This document shows positions 24,101-38,968 of a DNA stretch of 64,000 nt, one piece after another (position 1 is the stretch's first letter; every line of letters starts with the position of its first letter). The DNA comes from Omphiscola glabra. Its lineage: Eukaryota; Mollusca; Gastropoda; Lymnaeidae. The notes beneath the pieces were generated by a model, which was not told where the DNA came from, searched no databases, and was given only the letters and a program-made list of their open reading frames with translations. Made by a program: the position numbers and the translations under genes. Location: assembly GCA_964017045.1 (NCBI GenBank), contig OZ024808.1:27792995-27856994 (forward strand), written 5' to 3'.

Positions 24101-27100
24101 GTCATTCTCTTATCAGACCTGCTCCATCACAGGATTGCCATTCTCTTATCAGACCTGCTCCATCACATGAAAGTCATTCTCTTATCAGACCTGCTCCATC
24201 ACATGAAAGTCATTCTCTTATCAGACCTGCTACATCACAGGATTGTCATTCTCTTATCAGACCTGCTCCATCACAGGATTGCCATTCTCTTATCAGACCT
24301 GCTCCATCACAGGAGTGTCATTCTCTTATCAGACCTGCTACATCACAGGAGTGTCATTCTCTTATCAGACCAGCTACATCACAGGAGTGTCATTCTCTTA
24401 TCAGACCAGCTACATCACATGAAAGTCATTCTCTTATCAGACCTGCTACATCACAGGAGTGTCATTCTCTTATCAGACCTGCTACATCACAGGAAAGTCA
24501 TTCTCTTATCAGACCTGCTACATCACATGAAAGTCATTCTCTTATCAGACCTGCTACATCACAGGAGTGTCATTCTCTTATCAGACTTGCTACATCACAG
24601 GAGTGTCATTCTCTTATCAGACCTGCTACATCACAGGAGTGTCATTCTCTTATCAGACCTGCTACATCACAGGATTGTCTTTCTCTTATCAGACCTGCTA
24701 CATCACATGAAAGTCATTCTCTTATCAGACCTGCTACATCACAGGAGTGTCATTCTCTTATCAGACCTGCTACATCACAGGAGTGTCATTCTCTTATCAG
24801 ACCTGCTACATCACAGGATTGTCATTCTCTTATCAGACCTGCTACATCACAGGATTGTCATTCTCTTATCAGACCTGCTACATCACAGGAGTGTCATTCT
24901 CTTATCAGACCTGCTACATCACAGGATTGTCATTCTCTTATCAGACCTGCTACATCACAGGAGTGTCATTCTCTTATCAGACCTGCTACATCACAGGAGT
25001 GTCATTCTCTTATCAGACCTGCTCCATCATATGAAAGTCATTCTCTTATCAGACCTGCTACATCACAGGATTGTCATTCTCTTATCAGACCTGCTACATC
25101 ACAGGATTGTCATTCTCTTATCAGAACTGCTACATCACATGAGTGTCATTCTCTTATAAGACCTGCTCCATCACATGAAAGTCATTCTCTTATCAGACCT
25201 GCTACATCACATGAAAGTCATTCTCTTATCAGACCTGCTACATCACAGGATTGTCATTCTCTTATCAGACCTGCTACATCACATGAAAGTCATTCTCTTA
25301 TCAGACCTGCTACATCACATGAAAGTCATTCTCTTATTTGACCTGCTACATCACAGGATTGTCATTCTCTTATCAGACCTGCTCCATCACAGGATTGCCA
25401 TTCTCTTATCAGACCTGCTACATCACAGGAGTGTCATTCTCTTATCAGACCTGCTACATCACAGGAGTGTCATTCTCTTATCAGACCAGCTACATCACAG
25501 GAGTGTCATTCTCTTATCAGACCTGCTACATCACATGAAAGTCATTCTCTTATCAGACCTGCTACATCACAGGAGTGTCATTCTCTTATAAGACCTGCTC
25601 CATCACAGGAGTGTCATTCTCTTATCAGACCTGCTACATCACATGAAAGTCATTCTCTTATAAGACCTGCTCCATCACAGGAGTGTCATTCTCTTATAAG
25701 ACCTGCTCCATCACAGGAGTGTCATTCTCTTATCAGACCTGCTACATCACATGAAAGTCATTCTCTTATCAGACCTGCTACATCACAGGAGTGTCATTCT
25801 CTTATCAGACCTGCTCCATCACAGGATTGTCATTCTCTTATCAGACCTGCTCCATCACATGAAAGTCATTCTCTTATCAGACCTGCTCCATCACAGGATT
25901 GTCATTCTCTTATCAGACCTGCTCCATCACATGAAAGTCATTCTTTTATCAGACCTGCTCCATCACAGGATTGTCATTCTCTTATCAGACCTGCTCCATC
26001 ACAGGATTGTCATTCTCTTATCAGACCTGATCCATCACAGGATTGTCATTCTCTTATCAGACCTGCTCCATCACATGAAAGTCATTCTCTTATCAGACCT
26101 GCTCCATCACATGAAAGTCATTCTCTTATCAGACCTGCTACATCACAGGATTGTCATTCTCTTATCAGACCTGCTACATCACAGGATTGTCATTCTCTTA
26201 TCAGACCTGCTCCATCACATGAAAGTCATTCTCTTATAAGACCTGCTCCATCACATGAAAGTCATTCTCTTATCAGACCTTCTCCATCACAGGATTGTCA
26301 TTCTCTTATCAGACCTGCTACATCACAGGAGTGTCATTCTCTTATAAGACCTGCTACATCACATGAAAGTCATTCTCTTATCAGACCTGCTCCATCACAG
26401 GAGTGTCATTCTCTTATCAGACCTGCTACATCACAGGAGTGTCATTCTCTTATCAGACCTGCTACATCACATGAAAGTCATTCTCTTATCAGACCTGCTA
26501 CATCACATGAAAGTCATTCTCTTATCAGACCTGCTACATCACAGGATTGTCATTCTCTTATCAGACCTGCTACATCACAGGATTGTCATTCTCTTATCAG
26601 ACCTGCTCCATCACATGAAAGTCATTCTCTTATCAGACCTGCTCCATCACATGAAAGTCATTCTCTTATCAGACCTGCTACATCACAGGATTGTCATTCT
26701 CTTATCAGACCTGCTACATCACAGGATTGTCATTCTCTTATCAGACCTGCTCCATCACATGAAAGTCATTCTCTTATAAGACCTGCTCCATCACATGAAA
26801 GTCATTCTCTTATCAGACCTTCTCCATCACAGGATTGTCATTCTCTTATCAGACCTGCTACATCACAGGAGTGTCATTCTCTTATAAGACCTGCTACATC
26901 ACATGAAAGTCATTCTCTTATCAGACCTGCTCCATCACAGGAGTGTCATTCTCTTATCAGACCTGCTACATCACAGGAGTGTCATTCTCTTATCAGACCT
27001 GCTACATCACATGAAAGTCATTCTCTTATCAGACCTGCTACATCACATGAAAGTCATTCTCTTATCAGACCTGCTACATCACAGGATTGTCATTCTCTTA

Positions 27101-30100
27101 TCAGACCTGCTACATCACAGGATTGTCATTCTCTTATCAGACCTGCTCCATCACATGAAAGTCATTCTCTTATCAGACCTGCTCCATCACAGGATTGTCA
27201 TTCTCTTATCAGACCTGCTCCATCACAGGATTGTCATTCTCTTATCAGACCTGCTACATCACAGGAGTGTCATTCTCTTATCAGACCTGCTACATCACAG
27301 GAGTGTCATTCTCTTATAAGACCTGCTACATCACAGGATGTGTCATTCTCTTATCAGACCTGCTACATCACAGGAAAGTCATTCTCTTATCAGACATGCT
27401 CCATCACATGAAAGTCATTCTCTTATCAGACCTGCTCCATCACATGAAAGTCATTCTCTTATCAGACCTGCTACATCACATGAAAGTCATTCTCTTATCA
27501 GACCTGCTACATCACATGAAAGTCATTCTCTTATCAGACCTGCTACATCACAGGAGTGTCATTCTCTTATCAGACCTGCTACATCACAGGATTGTCATTC
27601 TCTTATAAGACCTGCTACATCACATGAAAGTCATTCTCTTATAAGACCTGCTACATCACATGAAAGTCATTCTCTTATAAGACCTGCTACATCACATGAA
27701 AGTCATTCTCTTATAAGACCTGCTCCATCACAGGAGTGTCATTCTCTTATCAGACCTGCTACATCACATGAAAGTCATTCTCTTATCAGACCTGCTACAT
27801 CACATGAAAGTCATTCTCTTATCAGACCTGCTACATCACAGGAGTGTCATTCTCTTATAAGACCTGCTCCATCACAGGAGTGTCATTCTCTTATCAGACC
27901 TGCTACATCACATGAAAGTCATTCTCTTATAAGACCTGCTCCATCACAGGAGTGTCATTCTCTTATAAGACCTGCTCCATCACAGGAGTGTCATTCTCTT
28001 ATCAGACCTGCTACATCACATGAAAGTCATTCTCTTATCAGACCTGCTACATCACAGGAGTGTCATTCTCTTATCAGACCTGCTACATCACATGAAAGTC
28101 ATTCTCTTATCAGACCTGCTACATCACAGGAGTGTCATTCTCTTATCAGACCTGCTCCATCACAGGATGTGTCATTCTCTTATAAGACCTGCTACATCAC
28201 ATGAAAGTCATTCTCTTATCAGACCTGCTCCATCACATGAAAGTCATTCTCTTATCAGACCTGCTACATCACATGAAAGTCATTCTCTTATCAGACCTGC
28301 TACATCACAGGATGTGTCATTCTCTTATAAGACCTGCTACATCACAGGATGTGTCATTCTCTTATCAGACCTGCTACATCACAGGAAAGTCATTCTCTTA
28401 TAAGACCTGCTCCATCACATGAAAGTCATTCTCTTATAAGACCTGCTCCATCACATGAAAGTCATTCTCTTATCAGACCTGCTCCATCACAGGATTGCCA
28501 TTCTCTTATCAGACCTGCTACATCACAGGAGTGTCATTCTCTTATCAGACCTGCTCCATCACAGGAAAGTCATTCTCTTATCAGACCTGCTACATCACAG
28601 GATGTGTCATTCTCTTATAAGACCTGCTACATCACAGGATGTGTCATTCTCTTATAAGACCTGCTACATCACAGGATGTGTCATTCTCTTATCAGACCTG
28701 CTACATCACAGGAAAGTCATTCTCTTATCAGACATGCTCCATCACATGAAAGTCATTCTCTTATCAGACCTGCTCCATCACATGAAAGTCATTCTCTTAT
28801 CAGACCTGCTACATCACATGAAAGTCATTCTCTTATCAGACCTGCTACATCACATGAAAGTCATTCTCTTATCAGACCTGCTACATCACATGAAAGTCAT
28901 TCTCTTATCAGACCTGCTACATCACAGGAGTGTCATTCTCTTATCAGACCTGTTACATCACAGGATTGTCATTCTCTTATCAGACCTGCTACATCACATG
29001 AAAGTCATTCTCTTATCAGACCTGCTACATCACAGGATTGTCATTCTCTTATCAGACCTGCTACATCACATGAAAGTCATTCTCTTATCAGACCTGCTCC
29101 ATCACATGAAAGTCATTCTCTTATCAGACCTGCTCCATCACATGAAAGTCATTCTCTTATCAGACCAGCTACATCACATGAAAGTCATTCTCTTATCAGA
29201 CCTGCTACATCACAGGATTGTCATTCTCTTATCAGACCTGCTACATCACATGAAAGTCATTCTCTTATCAGTCCTGCTACATCACAGGAGTGTCATTCTC
29301 TTATCTTCTGATTTCAGCTAATGCTTTGATGCAAATTTATTGAAAATTTTCATGGCAAAGTCATCTGCATATTGCATTTTCTATCATACTGGCATCATCT
29401 AATGTAGTAGTAGCATTCAATCGTGCATTTGTTTTATATTTAAGCTTTATTTTATCATGAGTTGCATTGAATAATCATGACAGTGTTTTGATAATGGAAA
29501 AGAAATGTATTGTCACTACAACCATTTTTATCTGTTAAAGTTAACCATTTGTATCATATTAACTTATCTGTTAAAGGTAATCATTTGTATCATATTAGTC
29601 AATTTAATATCCCTTTATTGTTTTTATTCAGATTCAGAGAGAATAAAAAATGACCCAACAAGGTCAGGATTGTTTCAAGTAGCTGCTGACTTTGTGCGAG
29701 GATACACCCATGGCATCTTACACGTTCCAAATGATGATGTTCTGCTTGAGATCTTTGGAAAGGTATCAATAGGGTTGTAAATATTGAACTATTTTATCAT
29801 GACCTACTGCATTGGTCAGCACAGCTTGTTGCTCATTATCATCTACTGCATTGGTCAACACAGCTTGTTGCTCATTATCATCTACTGCATTGGTCAGCAC
29901 AGCTTGTTGCTCATTATCATCTACTGCATTGGTCAGCACAGCTTGTTGCTCATTATCATCTACTGCATTGGTCAACACAGCTTGTTGCTCATTATCATCT
30001 ACTGCATTGGTCAACACAGCTTGTTGCTCATTATCATCTACTGCATTGGTCAACACAGCTTGTTGCTCATTATCATCTACTGCATTGGTCAACACAGCTT

Positions 30101-33100
30101 GTTGCTCATTATCATCTACTGCATTGGTCAGCACAGCTTGTTGCTCATTATCATCTACTGCATTGGTCAACACAGCTTGTTGCTCATTATCACCTACTGC
30201 ATTGGTCAGCACAGCTTGTTGCTCATTATCACCTACTGCATTGGTCAACACAGCTTGTTGCTCATTATCATCTACTGCATTGGTCAGCACAGCTTGTTGC
30301 TCATTATCATCTACTGCATTGGTCAGCACAGCTTGTTGCTCATTATCATCTACTGCATTGGTCAACACAGCTTGTTGCTCATTATCATCTACTGCATTGG
30401 TCAGCACAGCTTGTTGCTCATTATCATCTACTGCATTGGTCAACACAGCTTGTTGCTCATTATCATCTACTGCATTGGTCAACACAGCTTGTTGCTCATT
30501 ATCATCTACTGCATTGGTCAGCACAGCTTGTTGCTCATTATCATCTACTGCATTGGTCAGCACAGCTTGTTGCTCATTATCACCTACTGCATTGGTCAAC
30601 ACAGCTTGTTGCTCATTATCATCTACTGCATTGGTCAACACAGCTTGTTGCTCATTATCATCTACTGCATTGGTCAGCACAGCTTGTTGCTCATTATCAT
30701 CTACTGCATTGGTCAGCACAGCTTGTTGCTCATTATCATCTACTGCATTGGTCAGCACAGCTTGTTGCTCATTATCATCTACTGCATTGGTCAACACAGC
30801 TTGTTGCTCATTATCATCTACTGCATTGGTCAGCACAGCTTGTTGCTCATTATCATCTACTGCATTGGTCAACACAGCTTGTTGCTCATTATCATCTACT
30901 GCATTGGTCAGCACAGCTTGTTGCTCATTATCATCTACTGCATTGGTCAACACAGCTTGTTGCTCATTATCATCTACTGCATTGGTCAACACAGCTTGTT
31001 GCTCATTATCATCTACTGCATTGGTCAGCACAGCTTGTTGCTCATTATCACCTACTGCATTGGTCAGCACAGCTTGTTGCTCATTATCACCTACTGCATT
31101 GGTCAGCACAGCTTGTTGCTCATTATCATCTACTGCATTGGTCAGCACAGCTTGTTGCTCATTATCACCTACTGCATTGGTCAGCACAGCTTGTTGCTCA
31201 TTATCACCTACTGCATTGGTCAGCACAGCTTGTTGCTCATTATCACCTACTGCATTGGTCAGCACAGCTTGTTGCTCATTATCATCTACTGCATTGGTCA
31301 GCACAGCTTGTTGCTCATTATCATCTACTGCATTGGTCAGCACAGCTTGTTGCTCATTATCATCTACTGCATTGGTCAGCACAGCTTGTTGCTCATTATC
31401 ATCTACTGCATTGGTCAGCACAGCTTGTTGCTCATTATCATCTACTGCATTGGTCAGCACAGCTTTTTGCTCATTATCATCTACTGTATTGGTCAGCACA
31501 GCTTGTTGCTCATTATCATCTACTGCATTGGTCAGCACAGCTTGTTGCTCATTATCATCTACTGCATTGGTCAGCACAGCTTGTTGCTCATTATCATCTA
31601 CTGCATTGGTCAACACAGCTTGTTGCTCATTATCATCTACTGCATTGGTCAGCACAGCTTGTTGCTCATTATCATCTACTGCATTGGTCAACACAGCTTG
31701 TTGCTCATTATCATCTACTGCATTGGTCAACACAGCTTGTTGCTCATTATCATCTACTGCATTGGTCAACACAGCTTGTTGCTCATTATCATCTACTGCA
31801 TTGGTCAGCACAGCTTGTTGCTCATTATCATCTACTGCATTGGTCAACACAGCTTGTTGCTCATTATCATCTACTGCATTGGTCAACACAGCTTGTTGCT
31901 CATTATCATCTACTGCATTGGTCAGCACAGCTTGTTGCTCATTATCATCTACTGCATTGGTCAACACAGCTTGTTGCTCATTATCATCTACTGCATTGGT
32001 CAGCACAGCTTGTTGCTCATTATCATCTACTGCATTGGTCAGCACAGCTTGTTGCTCATTATCACCTACTGCATTGGTCAGCACAGCTTGTTGCTCATTA
32101 TCACCTACTGCATTGGTCAGCACAGCTTGTCTCTCATTATCACCTACTGCATTGGTCAGCACAGCTTGTTGCTCATTATCATCTACTGCATTGGTCAGCA
32201 CAGCTTGTTGCTCATTATCATCTACTGCATTGGTCAGCACAGCTTGTTGCTCATTATCACCTACTGCATTGGTCAGCACAGCTTGTTGCTCATTATCATC
32301 TACTGCATTGGTCAGCACTGCTTGTTGCTCATTATCATCTACTGCATTGGTCAACACAGCTTGTTGCTCATTATCACCTACTGCATTGGTCAGCACAGCT
32401 TGTTGCTCATTATCACCTACTGCATTGGTCAACACAGCTTGTTGCTCATTATCATCTACTGCATTGGTCAGCACAGCTTGTTGCTCATTATCATCTACTG
32501 CATTGGTCAACACAGCTTGTTGCTCATTATCATCTACTGCATTGGTCAACACAGCTTGTTGCTCATTATCACCTACTGCATTGGTCAGCACAGCTTGTTG
32601 CTCATTATCATCTACTGCATTGGTCAGCACAGCTTGTTGCTCATTATCATCTACTGCATTGGTCAACACAGCTTGTTGCTCATTATCATCTACTGCATTG
32701 GTCAGCACAGCTTGTGCTCATTATCACCTACTGCATTGGTCAACACAGCTTGTTGCTCATTATCATCTACTGCATTGGTCAACACAGCTTGTTGCTCATT
32801 ATCATCTACTGCATTGGTCAACACAGCTTGTTGCTCATTATCACCTACTGCATTGGTCAGCACAGCTTGTTGCTCATTATCACCTACTGCATTGGTCAAC
32901 ACAGCTTGTTGCTCATTATCATCTACTGCATTGGTCAGCACAGCTTGTTGCTCATTATCATCTACTGCATTGGTCAGCACAGCTTGTTGCTCATTATCAC
33001 CTACTGCATTGGTCAACACAGCTTGTTGCTCATTATCATCTACTGCATTGGTCAGCACAGCTTGTTGCTCATTATCATCTACTGCATTGGTCAACACAGC

Positions 33101-36100
33101 TTGTTGCTCATTATCATCTACTGCATTGGTCAGCACAGCTTGTTGCTCATTATCACCTACTGTATTGGTCAACACAGCTTGTTGCTCATTATCATCTACT
33201 GCATTGGTCAGCACAGCTTGTTGCTCATTATCATCTACTGCATTGGTCAACACAGCTTGTTGCTCATTATCATCTACTGCATTGGTCAACACAGCTTGTT
33301 GCTCATTATCATCTACTGCATTGGTCAACACAGCTTGTTGCTCATTATCATCTACTGCATTGGTCAACACAGCTTGTTGCTCATTATCATCTACTGCATT
33401 GGTCAACACAGCTTGTTGCTCATTATCATCTACTGCATTGGTCAGCACAGCTTGTTGCTCATTATCATCTACTGCATTGGTCAGCACAGCTTGTTGCTCA
33501 TTATCATCTACTGCATTGGTCAACACAGCTTGTTGCTCATTATCATCTACTGCATTGGTCAGCACAGCTTGTTGCTCATTATCATCTACTGCATTGGTCA
33601 GCACAGCTTGTTGCTCATTATCATCTACTGCATTGGTCAACACAGCTTGTTGCTCATTATCACCTACTGCATTGGTCAGCACAGCTTGTTGCTCATTATC
33701 ACCTACTGCATTGGTCAACACAGCTTGTTGCTCATTATCATCTACTGCATTGGTCAGCACAGCTTGTTGCTCATTATCATCTACTGCATTGGTCAGCACA
33801 GCTTGTTGCTCATTATCACCTACTGCATTGGTCAACACAGCTTGTTGCTCATTATCATCTACTGCATTGGTCAGCACAGCTTGTTGCTCATTATCATCTA
33901 CTGCATTGGTCAACACAGCTTGTTGCTCATTATCATCTACTGCATTGGTCAGCACAGCTTGTTGCTCATTATCATCTACTGCATTGGTCAGCACAGCTTG
34001 TTGCTCATTATCACCTACTGCATTGGTCAGCACAGCTTGTTGCTCATTATCACCTACTGCATTGGTCAGCACAGCTTGTTGCTCATTATCACCTACTGCT
34101 TTGGTCAGCACAGCTTGTTGCTCATTATCATCTACTGCATTGGTCAGCACAGCTTGTTGCTCATTATCATCTACTGCATTGGTCAGCACAGCTTGTTGCT
34201 CATTATCACCTACTGCATTGGTCAGCACAGCTTGTTGCTCATTATCATCTACTGCATTGGTCAGCACTGCTTGTTGCTCATTATCATCTACTGCATTGGT
34301 CAACACAGCTTGTTGCTCATTATCACCTACTGCATTGGTCAGCACAGCTTGTTGCTCATTATCACCTACTGCATTGGTCAACACAGCTTGTTGCTCATTA
34401 TCATCTACTGCATTGGTCAGCACAGCTTGTTGCTCATTATCATCTACTGCATTGGTCAACACAGCTTGTTGCTCATTATCATCTACTGCATTGGTCAACA
34501 CAGCTTGTTGCTCATTATCATCTACTGCATTGGTCAGCACAGCTTGTTGCTCATTATCACCTACTGCATTGGTCAACACAGCTTGTTGCTCATTATCATC
34601 TACTGCATTGGTCAGCACAGCTTGTTGCTCATTATCATCTACTGCATTGGTCAACACAGCTTGTTGCTCATTATCACCTATTGCATTGGTCAACACAGCT
34701 TGTTGCTCATTATCATCTACTGCATTGGTCAACACAGCTTGTTGCTCATTATCACCTACTGCATTGGTCAGCACAGCTTGTTGCTCATTATCATCTACTG
34801 CATTGGTCAGCACAGCTTGTTGCTCATTATCATCTACTGCATTGGTCAACACAGCTTGTTGCTCATTATCATCTACTGCATTGGTCAGCACAGCTTGTTG
34901 CTCATTATCACCTACTGCATTGGTCAACACAGCTTGTTGCTCATTATCATCTACTGCATTGGTCAACACAGCTTGTTGCTCATTATCACCTACTGCATTG
35001 GTCAGCACAGCTTGTTGCTCATTATCACCTACTGCATTGGTCAACACAGCTTGTTGCTCATTATCATCTACTGCATTGGTCAGCACAGCTTGTTGCTCAT
35101 TATCATCTACTGCATTGGTCAACACAGCTTGTTGCTCATTATCACCTACTGCATTGGTCAACACAGCTTGTTGCTCATTATCATCTACTGCATTGGTCAG
35201 CACAGCTTGTTGCTCATTATCACCTACTGCATTGGTCAACACAGCTTGTTGCTCATTATCATCTACTGCATTGGTCAGCACAGTTTTTTGCTCATTATCA
35301 TCTACTGCATTGGTCAACACAGCTTGTTGCTCATTATCATCTACTGCATTGGTCAGCACAGCTTGTTGCTCATTATCACCTACTGTATTGGTCAACACAG
35401 CTTGTTGCTCATTATCATCTACTGCATTGGTCAGCACAGCTTGTTGCTCATTATCATCTACTGCATTGGTCAACACAGCTTGTTGCTTATTATCATCTAC
35501 TGCATTGGTCAACACAGCTTGTTGCTCATTATCATCTACTGCATTGGTCAACACAGCTTGTTGCTCATTATCATCTACTGCATTGGTCAACACAGCTTGT
35601 TGCTCATTATCATCTACTGCATTGGTCAGCACAGCTTGTTGCTCATTATCATCTACTGCATTGGTCAACACAGCTTGTTGCTCATTATCATCTACTGCAT
35701 TGGTCAGCACAGCTTGTTGCTCATTATCATCTACTGTATTGGTCAACACAGCTTGAAAACAGTTGAGATTGCCTGGGCTTGTCTCAGCGCTGTCTAACAT
35801 TTAAAAGTAATCCATTGATGAGTTGACCATGGATTAGGAATATTTGACACCAGCAAGAACCTAACATGAATTAATGATCAATGTTTCTAATGATTGCAGA
35901 TGGTCATCAACACTTTCACAATAGCTGATGAATTACTGCAGGATGTTGGTGTGGCTGTCTATGCAAGGTTTGAGCATTAGAAAACTTTCATAAGAAAACT
36001 TGTCAAAACTTAAGAATGGATGGAAAATCCATTGTAAATTACAATTTTCTTTGGCCATGATGTCCTAGTATGAATAAAAACACCTCAATTCTTAAACTTG

Positions 36101-38933
36101 TCTGCATCTCTGCCAAACTAATTTGTTTGTTGTGCTTCTTAAATCTTGTTAATTACAACAAGTTTTGTTTTTATGCCAACAGTCCTTCCATATTGGATCA
36201 TCGCTGTTGGGGTAATGCGGTGGCATCGTTTGATGGTATAAAAATCAGAGTCAGAGCAGTTGATGCCATCCATAGTGATTCACTGTCTGATGTAAGTCTG
36301 CTTTGTTTTCTTACATTTTAAAAATTCTTCTCTAATATGATTTTTTTTAAATTGTGTTTTTAGATACAAGATGTTATATTTATTGACATGATCCTATGAT
36401 AAATTTTTGTTAAAGTTAAAATTAGTGTAGATGTGCATGTGAGGTGAATGGTGTGTTCATTCTCTGTCCATTTTGACAAATGATTATTTTCATTATAAAA
36501 TGGGTCAAGGGCAGAGTATTTATTCATATGAATAAAAAAAAAATAAAAAAATTGATTAAAATAATCATATTTGAAATTCCTCATGATACTAAAAGTATAC
36601 TAAATCAATCAAATCCAGCTGTATATACAAACATATGTGTGTATATTTCTGTAGACAGGATCTGATTACAGTATCTTGATTTTGCTGGTTGGCCCCACAA
36701 TACTGGAATGGCCACTTGAAAAGCCCACTGGTTGGATCTGATGCTTCATTATACAACCAACCATGGCCTTTCAAGGTGTTTATTTGATTGATTTTTATTT
36801 CACATCTCTGATTGGCAGGTGTTCCTCAGCTACGTGGACCCGGTGGCCACAATAGCAGAAAGACAGGCACAGCTACAGCAGCAGTACTACTTTACCTGTG
36901 AATGTGGCAGGTGCCAGAACAAGGAGGCTGTAAGTGCATTTCTAAATCTACAGTCAAGTCATTTACCATTTAGTCAATAATTTGGCAATGCTTAACATGA
37001 ATGTTGAATGGAGTTTTTTTTGTAATTGGTACAATCATAATAGTTTTAATTATATTTTGTCTTCTAATTTAATGATCATAATAAATTTTTGTATTCTTTT
37101 TAATCATTAATTTATAATCACATTTTTAAATTTAAAAAAACCCAGAAAATTTGATTCATAGTTTCAAAGATTTTTAAAAGAACTTGTCACACTTTATATT
37201 GTTTGCAAGAAAAAAGTAAAATAATTAAATTAATTAAGCATTTTCTCAAATACAAAAACTGACTGGTCAAAAATCATGCTCTGCACAGGTTGGCACTAAC
37301 ACTTAACTGTGCAACTGATTTCTTGATTATATTTTGGGATTGTTAAAATGAATAACTTTTTTTTTAAAAAATCTTAATTTTTTTAACTTGAGGTTATAAA
37401 TAAAAGTAAAATGTTGAAGAGATTTCCTTAAAACTGTTGCTAAACTTGGAGAGTTAACAAAAATGAGTTCAGAACTATTGGAATAATGTTCAATTGCAGG
37501 ATGAACAAATGTGCTCAATAGAAGGAAGCAATGAAGGTAAGTTGTTCAGTGTTGATTTAAACATATATTGTAGACTAGTCAAAGTATTTTTTGTATGCGT
37601 TTAAAGCATTTTGAAAAAAAAACTCTTGAGCATTAACTTACACAGAGAATTTTGAAATGTTGAATTTTAAATTTTCTTATTTAGTTTTTTACACAAACCT
37701 TATTACACTCTTTCTTGACTTATATACTTGTTAACAATGCATTGTTATCATTTTATAGTCTTTTCCTAAAGATCTCGGGCTTTTCTTATCCTTTGACCCG
37801 TAGAAATGTTCAATTATTTTCAAATAGAAAAAAATCAATAGTTTTTTAATATGCAGTTGAAACCTTTGAATAAAACAATGAAATGAAAATCTCTAACACA
37901 TCATTTTTTTAATCTTATGTCAACATTGACCTGATTCATATTACCCTCTACAGGGGACTTAACCAGAGTGAAAGAATGCATAGATAAGGTGGAGGCCATG
38001 AGAAAAGAGAAAGGTCAGTTTTACTGTTATAACTAATATTAACTGATGTTGGTCCAAAACTTGAAGGCCATCTTGTTTTTAATGTATTGCTGCTACCAAG
38101 ATTTGCCAGATGAACAGAAAAAGATAACTTAACAGGTTCCCTAAAGCCTGCAGTCAGATGTCTGTATAGTATTATTTAAAAAGCTCATTTTTTTAAATTT
38201 TTGTTGGGATATGATGTTCTGTTCCTTGATGTGTGATGATGTTCTGTTCCTTGTTGTGTGATGATGTTAATTTCTTTGTTGTGTGATGATGTTCTGTTCC
38301 TTGTTTTATGAAAACTCCAGCCAGCCCCAAAGATATCCTTGTTGTGTGTGAGAAGTGCCTGAATGAGACCAAGCTGCCATTTGGCAATGTGTACCTGGTC
38401 AGGCTTGTCGGGAAGGCATTTGATGCCGCCATTGACTCTGAGCAGTGGGAGAATGCCTTGATGTGGGGCATTAAAAACTACAAAGCATATTCGTGAGTTG
38501 ACATTTTTATTCTGTTTCAAATCTACCCGAATCTTGGAATGGATTCGAATATTTGTCCTTTCGTGTAAATGCTCCATTCTGATTTTTTTTATAAAGACAT
38601 GCTCTTAAAAATAATTGAAATGTGTAAATTACAACTACTTAATACTAACAACATCTACTTGCTTTTATTACCACTTTGTATATATGAAGAGCTGATTTTC
38701 AAAATGCTGCATATCCATTTTAGGGGTTTTGAGATTATTCAACTTTTTACAAAAAATTATTAACACGTTTAGAGAATTAAATTATTTTTAGACAAGAATA
38801 AAATAGGAATATAATGTGTTTAGTACATAAAATTTACCATGTCCTAAAGGAGTCTGGTTTGCTCTACAAAAAGGTAAGGTTTTTTCATTTTTTAAAAAAA
38901 TGGTGGATACCAAGTTTTGAAAATAAGCTCTTC

Positions 38934-38968
<35 letters not shown>

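Noticed and set aside
19357..29321. Long plus-strand open frames (343 to 1111 codons) reading HSLIRPATSQDC, VILLSDLLHHRI or SFSYQTCYITGL repeats
   Set aside because: All three forward frames of a stop-free 36-bp unit are open, and the region lies within a GT-AG intron between two phase-compatible SMYD3-like exons. No codon bias distinguishes one frame.
29784..35797. Plus-strand open frames of up to 1990 codons (IIYCIGQHSLLL and TALVNTACCSLSS)
   Set aside because: By-products of a 39-bp unit without stops, intronic, broken by the same 1-bp deletion.
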